From positions 227,435,034 to 227,499,033 of the forward strand of contig NC_050097.1 in assembly GCF_902167145.1 (NCBI RefSeq): a stretch of DNA of 64,000 bases, in the 5' to 3' direction. The number at the start of each line of letters is the position of its first letter. Position 1 is the first letter of the stretch. The DNA is from Zea mays. Lineage: Eukaryota > Streptophyta > Magnoliopsida > Poales > Poaceae. The translations under genes were made by a program, and so were the position numbers. Below, piece after piece: positions 45,901 to 57,659 of the stretch. Below the pieces are notes generated by a model. The model searched no databases, had not been told where the DNA came from, and was given only the letters and a program-made list of their open reading frames with translations.

Positions 45901-48764
45901 TGTCACACCCGGATTTAAGGGATAAAGCCGGGTGCATCTCATATGTGCGCCAAAGAAGAACATCACATATAATGACAAAGTGTATAGAGATAAATGTCAC
46001 AAGTATCATTATTACATAGCGGAAGTCTTACAAAAATAAATGATAACAATAAAGCGAACTATATATTATTCCTTGGCACCATCAAGCTGACTGGGGGACG
46101 CCACCTAGATGCGCTCGTACTCCTCATTGTAAGGCTCCTCCTAGACCACCTGTTCTTCTCTTGTGGGGGTTTATATATCGCAAGAGTGAGCTCACAAAAG
46201 ATCATAGCTCAACAAGTTGTGGGGAATAATGTGCATGAACTCACCAAAGGTGGGAGTTCATGTGAAGTGTAAGGCTGATCAACAAATAAGGGTTAAAGTT
46301 GAGCATTGCTTTTAATAAGTTGGTCAAATTTTATTAGTAGTTACTGAATGTAAGTAGATACCAAACCAGAGTAATGATAGATCAAAATTAATAATAATCC
46401 ACAATGCGATGCAAATGAAAAATTGAATTTAGTTCCATAAATTAATCATGCGAGAGTCCTGAGCTACTCATGACCACGAGCACGGCTAGTATACCAGTTT
46501 TACACTCTATAGAGGTTGTACCATGTACCCACAAAGTCATGTACCCCATCTAGCCTGGGTTTACAAGGCCCTTAGACACTGTCGAGGTGAATGGCTAGGG
46601 ATCCACTAAGAGGCCTTTACAAAGTTCCACTAGCTTCAGAAAACCCGCTACGGTTTCTAGGAAGAGCAATGCAGGCCCGTCTGACCGCCATCGCAGCAAA
46701 ATCAATCCGAGAACCTCCCTACACGCCTACTTTCCTACTGCCTTTGCCCCTTTTAGGTAAGGTAGTCCTCTACCAGCTTTCCTAGTTACTCAGCCAAGGG
46801 CGTCCCATTCCACCCTTGTGGTGGCACGTGATTCTCAAGTTAAGCTCGATATTCTAATTAACATAATTGTCTTATCATGAACAAAAATAGAACAGTAATA
46901 AAGAATGATCATGTGTAATAGTTATCCCAACACCCAAAACCATATATAGCAGTAGCAAAGACTACACAAAAGTTCAGGGGTAAACAAGGTGTAAAGATGA
47001 CCAAACTAGGGTGATCTATTGGGTCCCATAAAAATTAAGCCTATGCATGATAAAATGTTTATAGAGAACATTATTGAGGAAATAAAAGTGGTCAAGGGCA
47101 CAACTTGCCTTTTATGAGCTCCTACTCAGCAACTTCTACCCGCTGAACACCTGAATCCTTGGCCACTGGCTCGTCTACTCGCCACAATACAAACAAACAT
47201 GGTACATGGGGTAAATTAACATCACACCAAACATGAATACAGAATACATAATAATAATCTACACATCGTAACGAGATCGTAGGAATGAGAATCACTAAAT
47301 TCGGAGTTACGAATTTCAAGTTATGATTTTACGAAGATTTTGTGTTTGGTACGGAAATGATTAAGTGATCAATTTTAATATGGGTTTCATGCTAAAACAG
47401 TGTTAATAAGTGATAAACAATATTGATACTAAATTATAGGAACTAGAATGGGTTAAAAAGGAGTTAGAATGAATTTTCTAGGAATTATATAAATTATGGA
47501 TTTATTTTAACATAAGAAAGGCATTTTCTACTTTATATTCTCTGGTTTCTAATTTCCTTAGACTGCGCGCATGAATAACCAAAAGCTCAAGGGCTACTCC
47601 GCAAAAGTCCCTAGACTCAAAACGCCTTGCACTGGACTGCGGGTTAATTCTCAAATTCTTTAGGGTCTCTTATGTAAAAATACTCGGACGAAAGGGTATT
47701 GGGCCAATAGGATTGCCCGATCCCGAATCAACGGATCTGATTAGTCCCATGTTCACATGCGATGCTGGCTCATGGATTCAGGATTTGTGATTCCAGCCAC
47801 ATCCATGCCATCTTCGATCAGGACCGCTCATCCTCCAATCTATGGTCAGCATAAGGTCTCAGAGTTAGCTATTCGCTCGGTTGATCCGTTCCGCTAATGC
47901 GAGGATTAACGCCCGGAGCCTATCTCCTTCCTAACACCGTTGGTCGCGGCAGGGCAAACGCGAAACGCGACGGCGCCCCCGTCGGCTCACCGTCGTAGAG
48001 CAGTTCTATGCCCTACCACTACCATCAGTTATGGCCGCGCAATGCGGATGCTGCATCAAACTAGGTGGCGGCATCAAATCGCTGGAGGACAGATAAACGA
48101 GCCAGGTCGTGGCACCCGTTGATTCCATGGAGGTTCCCAAGCCGAGGGACAATTACCAGCACCCGGACACCCGAACTAGTATGCCATGAGATAATACATA
48201 GAGGAAAGGGTCTAGCGAAGGGATTAGAAGTTTCTAACCAAGAGGGATTGGCGTAGGAATTCTGTCTCCTATAGGGGCGATCCCACGGCGTGGGGTGATG
48301 TCTCAAGCGAGTGATTGCCACCCAAGCACGATCCGGGTTTCCCCCACCGATAACCCGCACACCGTCTGGGCACCCGCGCAACCCTGCTTGAGCTCCCCGG
48401 CTGGCTTTTGGCCCGTGGACGCAAGATTCAGCCACAACGAGCTGGTTTCCCCCTCTCACGACGACTGGCGGTTCTTGGCAGCGTAGATTTGGTTCATGCC
48501 TGTGGTTGGGGAAGAAGAAATGTGCACACGATTGGCTTGTATAGCCCACGGATCCAGACTCCAGGCGAGTCAGGCGACGTGAGGCCGAAATCCCCGAGTG
48601 GAGAGCCAGGGCGCCACTGCATACGGAAGCGTTGGTTGTAACAACCCCGCTGGGAGAAGGTCTGATCCATAGGCCCCGATCGTAGGTGGCGCGCCTGATG
48701 GTCGTATGACCAGGCGGGCCCACCGGTAAGGACGGGGTGTCTAGGTGCATGGCGGACGTGGTCG
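45901..48764 (-). repeat. 5' LTR of the chromodomain gypsy element, truncated
   Basis: Starts TGTCACACCCGGATTTAAGG and follows the 22371-31987 LTR closely until about 48760 (GGACGGGGTGT.. then divergence). It lacks the last ~600 bases that the other LTR has up to 31987. Contains a 250-codon minus-strand open frame equivalent to the 304-codon one in the other LTR. Confidence 0.85.
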
Positions 48765-49039
48765 TAAGTGAGATCACCAGAGGTGGGCGCCAATATTGGT
48801 CACTTGTTTTCAATTGCTATACACAGTTGAAAACAAGGCAACACAATGTTAAAAAGGTATTTAACCTTCGTCTTCAAACAGTTATCCCTTCGAGGATGAA
48901 GATCAGAGTTTAACTAAATGAATCACATGAAGGTATAAAAATGAATACACAAGAGATATAAAGAAGTTAATCATGTTAACTCATCTCAGATGTTTTGACG
49001 CTTCGTTTCTTCCTTTGTACATAATGAGTTTACAATCGT
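48765..49039 (-). repeat. Partial LTR and primer site of a Tat-type gypsy element
   Basis: The minus strand reads CAAGTGACCAATATTGGCGCCCACC(T), so a TTGGCGCCCACC primer site follows an LTR end whose TGTTGG is mutated to TATTGG. Only about 245 bases of LTR remain before the sequence changes at about 49040. Confidence 0.6.
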
Positions 49040-50330
49040 ACTGTCGGTGTTTGGAGTAGCGGTCCTAACCAACTAGTGAAATGATGTCGCATGCCCAGAA
49101 TATAGATGGTGTGCGAGTTGACACAAGCGATTTATCCTGGTTCGGGCAATGTGATGCCCTACTTCCAGCAGAGAGGGGATGAAGCTTATATTACTCGCAT
49201 CGAGGTGCTTGCAGTAGGGATTACAAGCCAAGCATGAGAGGGAAAGTCCCCAAGACCCTAGAACCGTACTGAGGCAAGTGTCAATACCAAAAGACAGGAG
49301 AAAACTATCAAGTGTTTTGCCTACTCCCTTGGAGGAGTCATGACTACCCCATTTATACACCTAGGGGATGTATGCCGTTGAGCCAGGGGGTCGTCGTGCT
49401 ACCAAGGGAGATGTTAGTCCTATGGGCGACACGACCTTGCATTGTGTTGTTGACTTGAATCTATCGTTTTCCCCCTGAGAGTCGAGGGCGAGGCCGAGGG
49501 GTTGGCCACACGCCCGAGCCCCCAGGGGAGGGGATGCCCATACCGTAGTGGTTGCAACATGACCTTGGTATAGATAAAAGTCTGCTTACGGGATGCGTCA
49601 GTGTCCCTGTGATGGATGACGTGGGGTGTCCTTTGATGCAGATATCGAGGTCAGAGCCAAGCTTGGACGAGGCGGAAGTCTTCCCGAGGAGATGGTCGAG
49701 TTCTCCCTGACATGCGCCATAGTTAACGGAGTGGTCGTTTGCGGGATTCGCGATGGAGCAGGTAGCCGAGGCCTAGCTCAAGCGAGGCGGAGACGGTTCC
49801 CGAGGGCAAGCCCAGTGTCGGGAGAGGCGGAGATGGTGCCCGAGGGCAAGCCCAGCGTCGGGTGAGGCGGAGTTTTGCGCCTGAGGCCCGTCTGCTCTTC
49901 CGTCGTGTTAGCCTGTTAGGTCATTAGGTTTCCCATCCAGGCATGGCAGGCGACGTGCACGCATAGTGGTGCATGCATAATCATGCTGTTGCGCTTGGAC
50001 GTGACTACTGTCTTGTTGTCGTTGTGCTCTCGTGTCACTGTGCATGTGCAGGGTAGGTATGCACATTAAATGCGAGTATCCCCGCTGGCCTTCGGGTGCG
50101 CTTTGTCCTCCTTGTCTGAGACAGGCTCGGGCGAGACGGATACGGCGGTTCTAGGGCAAGGTATCCTCGGGTGAGGCGGAGACGGAGGACCTGAGTTGTG
50201 AGAGACTTGGGCGAGGCAGCCCGAGGCGGAGATTTTAGAGGGCCTCGGGGAGGGCTCTCGGTTCCACTGGTACCGAGTTGATGCCGCGCTGTATTATGAA
50301 TTATCTCCTCCAGTCCAATTGGCGTTGTTT
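49040..50330 (+). repeat. LTR-like repeat with GAGGCGGAG-rich tandem motifs
   Basis: Starts TGTCGGTGTTTGGAG, a common LTR start. 49780-49870 holds near-identical units with GAGGCGGAGA(C/T)GGT and CCCGAGGGCAAGCCCAG; related GAGGCGGAGA motifs recur to about 50235. No coding capacity recognised; right edge not determined. Confidence 0.5.
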
Positions 50331-50751
50331 GGTCCGTTCAAAATGGGGACGGACGGATACTCCACTAATCTGTATTCGTTTTTTTAAGGAAAAACGTCAA
50401 CATCCACGTGCATCATGTGGCAATATCTTGTAGGTACATACCATATATATGCGTCCATTTCTCTTAGGATCCTAGCAATGACCACGACAGATGGTGAAAT
50501 AGACATGTAGCTAGCCAATAACAATTTGGAGGTTTCGAATATATATATCCACGTGGGACTTTCCACAGATTTTGTACCTGTGAAATCACACTCCAACCGT
50601 TCCGGCATGTCAACGTCGATACAGAATTACAAGGGGTTGCTATGTGAAAGGTTCCACCACTTGGTCCTTTATAAGTGCCCCATCGATCGATCGCCGCCGT
50701 AGAGCTAGCCGGCCGGGAACTCGGCAGTTGCACTGGTAGCAGCAGCTAGCA
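50331..50751 (+). promoter_or_regulatory. Upstream region of the apyrase gene with TATA-like box
   Basis: A TATA-like TCCTTTATAAGTG lies at about 50665-50678, 75-85 bases before the ATG at 50752. The leader between is GC-rich with GATCGATCG. No other element was identified with confidence. Confidence 0.5.
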
Positions 50752-53700
50752 ATGGCTCACGTTGCCGGTGACATCGCCGTTCTGGTGCTCTTTCTCTCGT
50801 TGTCGTGCCAAAGCACGGTGTCGGCCGGTGCCGCCGTGCTTGGCCGTAAGGCAGGAGGGTCATCTCCGGCGACGACGCACGAGGGTACGAATCCAGCCGG
50901 GACGGGCACTGGCACGGCACAGTACGCGGTCATTTTCGACGGCGGCAGCACGGGGAGCCGCGTGCACGTCTTCAAGTTCGACAAGCAGTTGGACCTCGTC
51001 AAGATCGGCGACGATATCCAGTTCTTCGCGCAGGTGTGTGCTATAGTTAAGGCATCGTCAAGTTCTTCCACCCGGTCAGTCTGTAGAGAGCAAGTTTCAT
51101 CTAGCACCTCGTGTTTTTTTAATCAAGTTCTTCGTTAATTCTTCCTCTAAAGTGGTGCTTGGGTTGCAGGAGATGAAGAGTTTTTCGAATGGGTAAAGCC
51201 CGCGCAAACTCATCTTGCTATGACGCGTTGCAGGCTTTATCGAAGCTAGGCTCCACACGTTAACTCTCACGAGACACGATAAAAAAAGCAATAAACCAAT
51301 AATCTTTTAAAATAATCAGGAACAATGTCCCTCAATTCAGTAGTATAGTCTAATCATCATCGCCGGTATTTATTGGGTCTATTCTATACTACCATAAAGC
51401 ATTACCCATCTCTGCCTTTCTAAAACGTACATAAATTAGTTCTCTAAATTTACATTTAAATTACTCAACTCTCTCACTATAGAATATTCTTAGTGTAACT
51501 CCATAAATTTGTATCTAACTTATCCACCATTGCCGTTACAAAAGATAATTTAAATTAACTCCAAGATTTTGCTTGGAAATATAGTAATCCCTTTTAATCC
51601 ATACGTATTGGAAGGGATTCCGGCGTAAGATTAGTTCGTTTTGCGTAATTAGGAGGAGTTGGGTTTATCCATAGAGCATCTCTAAGAGAGGGCTTAAACC
51701 GAATCCTATATTGAAATATAGGAGTTAAGTTCACAAAATACCGGATCCAAGAAAGTAGCTATTTTATAATTTTTTGGCAGATGTGCTAATAGCACCCTAG
51801 TGAAAATGTGTCGCCAAATCGCACGGAGTTAACTAACCACGTGGGTTTAGGAGTTGTTGTTAGAGTTGAAAAAAAATTGTAGGTCCCAGTTAACTTAAAT
51901 CAGGTCCAATTTTATTTTTGAAGCCGCAATTATATGAGTCCCTCTTGGAGATGCTCTACCAAACTTTTAAGGATTCAACTAAATACGTATGGTTCCTAAT
52001 TAAGTTTAGTCAGGGGCGAACCTACTTTGAGCCGAGCGGGGCACATGCCCCCACTCATTTTCTGGTTTTAGTAGATATTTTATTTTATTTACTGTATCTA
52101 TGAAGGACAATTAGTTAGTAAACCACTATGTAGACCCTCACTCAATATCAGGCCCCCACTCAGATTTTGGTCTGAGTTTAGTCATGTGTATGGAACAATA
52201 ACATCTAATGTAGCCTCATAAGATTATAGAATCCTAATTAAGATTATATGTGGGAGCAAAGGTTGATGGGCCTGGTTCCTTTAATTCGAATTCAGTTTAT
52301 TCGCTACTTAAAAGTTAACACCTTGTTGGGATTCATGGAACGGGGAAAGACGAGTTCTCTCGGAACATAAAAAAAAGATTTATTAAATTTAATAGTCACC
52401 TGAAATTCAAATCCATGTAAAATTACTCCCATCAGTATTATACAAAAAAAAAAGATACAAAACTAATTAACACGTCCTCGAATCATGATATTGCAGGTAA
52501 AGCCGGGGCTCAGCGAGTACGCTGGCGAACCCCAAGAGGCTGCCAGGTCCATCGCCCCCCTCCTGGAGAAAGCTCAAGGCGCCGTCCCTGCGTCGCTGCA
52601 GAGCACAACTCCCCTTAAACTCGGCGTAAAATCTAGCGACCCCTCCTTGCGTTGCGGAGGATGGTAGTGGAACGAGTACAAGATTTGAGTCGTTGAATTT
52701 TGCAGGCCACTGCCGGGCTACGGCTGATTGGAGATGAGAAATCGGAAGAGATTCTTGAAGCGGTATGCTTCGCCCCCCACGACCTCCTGTAGTGTTTTTT
52801 TTTGTGAGAAACTTTGTTCCGAATTTTGGAGATGATTTACATGTTGTTGCAGATCCGTGATCTTGTGAAGAGCAAGAGCGAATTCGAATACAACCCAAAC
52901 TGGATCACTGTGCTTGAGGGGTCTCAGGAGGGATCTTACCTATGGGTAATACGACGATTGTACATCACTTCTGTTCAAGTGCTAGCTAGTAGTAGAATGG
53001 GACTGTCGTTACATTACATTACATTACTGCATGCTACTACAGGTCGCCCTGAACTACCTGCTGGGCAAGCTAGGTGGGGACTACTCAGACACGGTAGGCG
53101 TGGTGGACCTCGGAGGTGGGTCGGTGCAGATGGCCTATGCCATCTCTGACGACGCGTCCGCGAACGCTCCTGCGGTGCCGGAGGGACAGGACCCTTACGT
53201 TACCAAGGAACACCTCAAAGGGAAACACTACAATCTCTACGTGCACAGCTACTTGCACTACGGGCTTCTAGCCGCTCGCGCAGAGATTCTGAAGGCGAAC
53301 AACGGGCCATTCAGTCCCTGCATTCTGCGTGGGTTCAGTGGTAAGTGACGACGACGTCAAACAAAAAAAAACACTGTAGTACTACTCTGTTTGCTCGTGC
53401 ACTGTCATGACACTGAAAAAAATCACACACACACACACACGACTGCTACGACTTGGACAAGGTACGTACACCTACAACGGCGAGGAATACGAGGCGGCGG
53501 CGGCACCAGAAGGCGCGTCCTACGAAAAGTGCAGGGACGGCGCGGTGGCGGCGCTGAACCTGGGCGCGCGCTGCGAGGCGAAAAACTGCACCTTCAACGG
53601 CGTGTGGAACGGCGGCGGCGGCGCCGGCCAGGCCGACCTCTACGTGGCGTCCTACTTCTACGACAGGGCCTCGCAGGTCGGGATCATCGGCGGCGACGCG

Positions 53701-54103
53701 CCCAACGGGAGGAGCACCCCGGCCGCGTTCGCCGACGCCGCGCTCAAGGTCTGCTCGCTGAGCGTTGCCGATGCCGAGGCCGCGTTCCCCGATGCCTGGG
53801 ACGCCGAGTACCTCTGCATGGACCTTGTGTACGAGTACACGCTGCTCGTCGACGGCTTCGGTGAGTTGTTGTACTAGCAATTTAATAAAACCTTTTTTTT
53901 TTTTTGCTGCTGCTGTTGTATCCAAGATGAATGAGCTATCTTTTACTATCTGTATTTTGTTTCTCCAAACAGGTTTGGAGCCGACCAAGGAGTTCACGCT
54001 GGTGACAAAGGTGAAGTACGGAGAATACTACGTCGACGCAGCATGGCCGCTAGGCGATGCGATAGAAACCTTGTCGTCCCAGAAGCTGAACCAAATCGCG
54101 TGA
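50752..54103 (+). CDS. Apyrase (GDA1/CD39 nucleoside phosphatase), seven exons
   Basis: Splicing exons 50752-51033, 52497-52625, 52706-52762, 52853-52945, 53043-53340, 53462-53860 and 53973-54103 at GT-AG sites gives 1389 bases, 462 residues plus TGA, with no stop. That is the usual size of plant apyrases. All conserved regions are present: ACR1 [17 protein letters not shown] (residues 60-76), ACR2 LGATAGLRL (136-144), ACR3 [11 protein letters not shown] (177-187, with Glu182 as catalytic base by family analogy), ACR4 [13 protein letters not shown] (205-217), and WNGGGGAGQ (335-343). Residues 1-25 form a hydrophobic signal peptide or anchor; no C-terminal membrane segment. The family hydrolyses nucleoside tri- and diphosphates, outside the cell or in the Golgi lumen. 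The second ACR1 residue is Gly rather than the common Ala. Start ATG is the first in the exon. The exact family member is not assigned. Confidence 0.93.
51034..52496 (+). other. Intron 1 of the apyrase gene (1463 bp)
   Basis: Donor CAG|gtgtgt, acceptor tattgcag|GTAAAG. Unusually long compared with the other introns (80-121 bases). It holds a MITE-like element (51674-51956). The stretch 52010-52175 resembles a repeated sequence (cggggcacatgcccccactc) but I could not classify it. Confidence 0.85.
51674..51956. mobile_element. MITE-like element in intron 1 (283 bp)
   Basis: Left end GAGCATCTCTAAGAGAGGGC; the reverse complement of the right end is GAGCATCTCCAAGAGGGAC. Both sides are flanked by TA. 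No coding capacity. The superfamily is uncertain; the TA duplication would fit Tc1/mariner. Confidence 0.7.
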
Positions 54104-54167
54104 CCAGTAATAATAATGCTTAATGGAGTGGTAAAAAGACGACGTGCTACAGTTGATGTAATGGCGT

Positions 54168-54173
54168 AATAAA
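54168..54173 (+). terminator. Polyadenylation signal AATAAA of the apyrase gene
   Basis: AATAAA 65 bases after the stop codon, a suitable distance for plant 3' ends. A TTGATGTAATGG upstream element precedes it. Confidence 0.6.
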
Positions 54174-54535
54174 TGGATGTATATATCTATGTCCCTTGGC
54201 TACGCCTGCTAATATATATCAGAGAGGAAGATCGATGAGAGGAGGAAATTGTAAGTTCTGCAATAATTAGCATGTTCACGTGAAAAAAAACCTTCTATGG
54301 GTACCAACAAATGACGATCATCATTGTATGAATATAAATCACGTGGAATACAATGAGTTATCTTGCTCTTTTAATGCGATTTACAAGATATTTTTACAAC
54401 ATAGAACACAAATCTATACATAAAAGGAGGAACTAGATGCTAATTAAAACTACAACAGTCTAAATCTAGTTACCTAATAACATAAATAGAGGAATTTGGA
54501 CCCATAATCTTCACCTGCTCAAATGGCAACGGCAT

Positions 54536-54830
54536 TGTTAGAAAAATAGACCCCGATCTATTTGACTAAATGATTTTGGTGTTTGATGATCAAAATAACA
54601 TATAGACGAATGTGTTTATAATTGTTTAGGTTTGTAGTTCACAAGATGTGAAGTGGTTTTGAACTAAGACATTGAGAGAGCGACACCTCAAAGAATATAT
54701 TAGAGGACTCATTAAAGACTTGCCAACATCAAGCAAAGTCCAAGGCACAAGACAAGAAAAGCCCAAGTGAACAAACCTTGAAGATAATAAGATGGGTTGT
54801 TTCTAGGTACACGACACCAGAATTTTAAAT
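54536..54830 (+). repeat. Old Sirevirus-like LTR fragment
   Basis: Begins TGTTAGAAAAATAGACCCCG and TTTTGGTGTTTGATGATC, like the LTR start at 28051 (TGTAAGGAAAATGGACCCCG). Diverged and truncated. Confidence 0.65.
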
Positions 54831-56104
54831 AAAGTTTCTCATGAATTCAGGCAATGAAGAAAAGATCTCTCGTGGGACCTATCCCTGAAACAGATAAATC
54901 TTGTATTACCTGTATTTACTCATAAATATAATTTGGGCTATATTTACTCATAAGCACCGTGATAACAAAAAAAATGCAATTCCCTAAGTAGACAATTAGA
55001 ATTTACCTCATAACTCGATTTCTTGCTCTTCTTTTCCTTTCAAGAAAATATATTGGCAGCAAAAATTGAACAGTGCTCCCCATCTTCCCCTCTCTCCATT
55101 CTAATATTAAATGTGGAAGAGAAAGGTGGGAGAAGTAATATGCAAAATAGAAGTTGAATTACAGTTAACTGCTCCATGGTATGTTTTCCTGTTTCATGAT
55201 TTCTGCAGCTCTGTCCCTTTTCTAATGTAACAAAAAAAAGTAAAGAGAGTTTCAAGATGGTAAAATCTGAACTGTTAGAAAAAATAAATCATCTGCATAG
55301 TTGGAGCAAACATGAAAAAATGAGGGGAGGGGAGGATTTGGCGAGTGTTGAATTTTGATTGTGTCGCTATACATGCATTAACTCAACCAAATTGTCATCA
55401 AGCATTCTTGGAGGGGAAGACGTTGGAAAAAAAATGGCGGAAAGTACATTACCCAAACCATCCCCTCCACATGATCAACATCAGATCTTGAGGTTACCAG
55501 CTCCATAGCGCTTCTTTACGGAAGAGCTTCCATGGACGAATACACAATGGCAGTGATGATCTTCATCATCGACAGTGCAGCGATTCAATGTCGACCACCT
55601 CCTCCTATTCCTTGTCGTTCGCATGTGGACGCGTCGGCCTACGCGTGCCGAGGCAACGACATCTGCTCAGGCGTTGGTGGCGTCGCCGCACCGTCCACGG
55701 ACACGCGGAGGAGGGTCGGGGCACCACGATAGGAGGCACCACGTGCAGGCAGAGGACACAGGCGAGACTGTATCTTTGCAGGTGCGAGGCAACGTGAGGA
55801 ATAAGCAATCGGAGCTGTGCTAGAGAGCCCCCTTCCTCCGTCGTCAGTGACGTTGTTGGGCCATCCACGATTGATGGATCTTCGGCGTCGGCCTCGGCCA
55901 GGCTCGCGTGGCGGCGATGGGAGATAGGGTTCCTAGTTGCGGGGGCGAAGGATGCGAGGGAGGAAAGAATAGATTTTTTTGTGTCGTCTCAGAATCATCT
56001 GGAACTCTGGCGGGCCAGCGGCCCTGCTTCGATTGAGAGACCAGTTCATGCCGTCGAGATGAGATCGGACGGTTGAAAAGGAAAATATCGACATCGATAC
56101 CTTC
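54831..56104. other. Unassigned region, AT-rich then GC-rich
   Basis: No recognisable gene to about 55500. 55505-56090 is GC-rich with open frames of under 90 codons on both strands and no domain; it could be a captured gene fragment, but I cannot support that. Confidence 0.4.
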
Positions 56105-56813
56105 TGTTGGGGGCCTTCATCTTCCGCAAGTCCTTAAAAACACAACTAACATGTTTTCCAAGTATAATACATTCACAAGGACCTTCGGCCTCAAAATGAA
56201 GTTGTACACGATATGAAAAGTGTGGTCTAGGAGAAGGATGAACCAGTTTCGAAGCTACGGGTGAAGAAGCTTCGGCTCAGCACTGGAAAATGAAACTAAC
56301 TTAAAGAGGAAAAGGCTATCTAGTCCTCGATAGATTGTCCTTAAGTCAATAGTAAATACAAAGGGCATAGATGTAATTTTACACAGGCTGCGTCCTGTGC
56401 CTATAAATAGATGAACATTAACACCATACTGTTCACGCTGACTTGTATTCACTCGCACGTCACTCTTGAGCTCACACCTTCTGTCAAGCCGAAGGTACAA
56501 ATGTAATTTACTGTTATTCATGTTTGTCCATGATAAGATAATGAGAATATAAATAATCTATTGATTCAATATGATTGTTTATGTTATTCTCCGTGTTTTA
56601 TATGCTTCTACATTCATTATCACATACTGAGATGATGAAGGTATGTCCTTCATAACCTTCGTCTGGAGATCATTATATCCTAAGGGAGATAATGCTCTGA
56701 AGGACGAAAGTCTTTTATCGTTAACATTTCGTGTTGCCATGTTCTTAACTCATAGCATTTGAGAACAAGTCCAGAACACGTCTAGGTTGAGCTTTGCACC
56801 CGCGTTTGTATAT
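56105..56813 (+). repeat. Tat-type gypsy LTR fragment
   Basis: Begins TGTTGGGGGCCTTC, contains AGGACCTTCGGCC, GAAGCTTCGG and a TATA-like GTGCCTATAAATAG at about 56397-56410. The right end is not found. Confidence 0.6.
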
Positions 56814-57098
56814 ATGGATAGATAGAATAGAAAATAGAATAGAATGGCGATCCAACGGAGGATAAGAAAAGTGTGACGTGGCAAAATATGGTGTGAGCTT
56901 TACGTCATCGCTTAATATATAGAAAAATGTATTGTGGGATTACAAGCTTTTACTAGACTCTACAAAATAGTATAGGGAAATCACATCGGGTACATAAAGA
57001 TGGTACAGAAACATGGAAAGGCAGAAATATAGAAAATACTAGTAAATTTTTACGTAGCTGCGCTAGTTTTTCTTTCGAATTACTGGAACCAATAAAAA
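56814..57098. other. AT-rich stretch, no feature
   Basis: I see no coding region or repeat boundary here apart from a short GAATAGA-type simple repeat near 56820-56845. Confidence 0.4.
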
Positions 57099-57100
57099 TA

Positions 57101-57299
57101 CCCCCTCAATCTCAATTTATAGGTTGTTTGACTTTTTTCACACCAAATTTGACCAACTTGTCCTATTAAAATTTACAAAAGTATGGAAAAAATTAAACCA
57201 CATTAAAAATAAATAGTAATTATGAAATTTTTGAATAAGAAGAGCAAGTCAAACTTGGTGTCAAAAAATCAAACTATCTATAAACTGGGACATAGGGAG
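57101..57299. mobile_element. Stowaway-type MITE (199 bp)
   Basis: Ends are CCCCCTCAATCTCAATTTAT and, in reverse, CTCCCTATGTCCCAGTTTAT: the CTCCCTC(A/C)-type Stowaway terminus. TA flanks both sides (57099-57100, 57300-57301). Interior has inverted sub-repeats (TTTGACTTTTTTC, GAAATTTTTGAATAAG). Confidence 0.85.
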
Positions 57300-57339
57300 T
57301 ACTTTGTAAGTATCAAAACCAATATACTGATTTGCATAA

Positions 57340-57659
57340 ATATTGCATATAATGCTTGCTACACATGATAAGTGTTGCTAGGTAATGCAAATACTATGGA
57401 TGACACTTGCAACTCATGGCAAATGTTGTTAGGTGACATAAATACTACGAATGACCCTTGCAACGCATGACAAACGTTGCCAGGTAATTTGGATATTCTA
57501 CGGATGGCACTTGCAACGCATGGTAAACGTTGCCAGTTGATTTTCTTGCAACAAATAAATATGTGTGTTGCTAACATCTGTTGCTACCTAATTTCTTGCA
57601 ATGCATAAACCATTTTGTTGCAATGTATGCGTTGCTACAGGGGTGTTTGTGTTGTAGTG
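57340..57659. mobile_element. CACTA transposon terminus with subterminal repeats
   Basis: The minus strand begins CACTACAACACAAACACCCC at 57659. Repeated sub-terminal words follow toward the left: GCAACGCATGGTAAACGTTG, GCAACGCATGACAAACGTTG, GCAACTCATGGCAAATGTTG, period about 60-67 bases. The other end was not found nearby, so the element is truncated or partly lost. Confidence 0.8.

Larger units (their letters stand above)
22371..48764 (-). mobile_element. Chromodomain gypsy element (Tekay/Prem1-like) hosting two copia insertions
   Basis: Minus-strand order: truncated 5' LTR (48764-45901), primer site TGGTATCAGAGG (45896-45885), gag, protease, reverse transcriptase, RNase H, integrase, chromodomain, polypurine tract, 3' LTR (31987-22371). 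A gag-only copia element sits in the 3' LTR (23086-29227) and a complete copia element in the integrase (33163-42034). Without them the element is about 11.4 kb. Gag-pol has many stops, so it is dead. The 5' LTR is cut off at about 48764, so a target duplication cannot be checked. Confidence 0.85.

Noticed and set aside
50752..51138. Single-exon gene of 128 codons
   Set aside because: The frame runs through the donor site at 51034 into intron 1; the spliced seven-exon apyrase explains it.
53446..53997. 183-codon frame on the minus strand
   Set aside because: Shadow of the GC-rich exon 6 of the apyrase gene.
55532..55868. Overlapping GC-rich frames of 66-87 codons
   Set aside because: Open on both strands at once with no domain, no clear start context and no splice partners; kept only as unassigned sequence.
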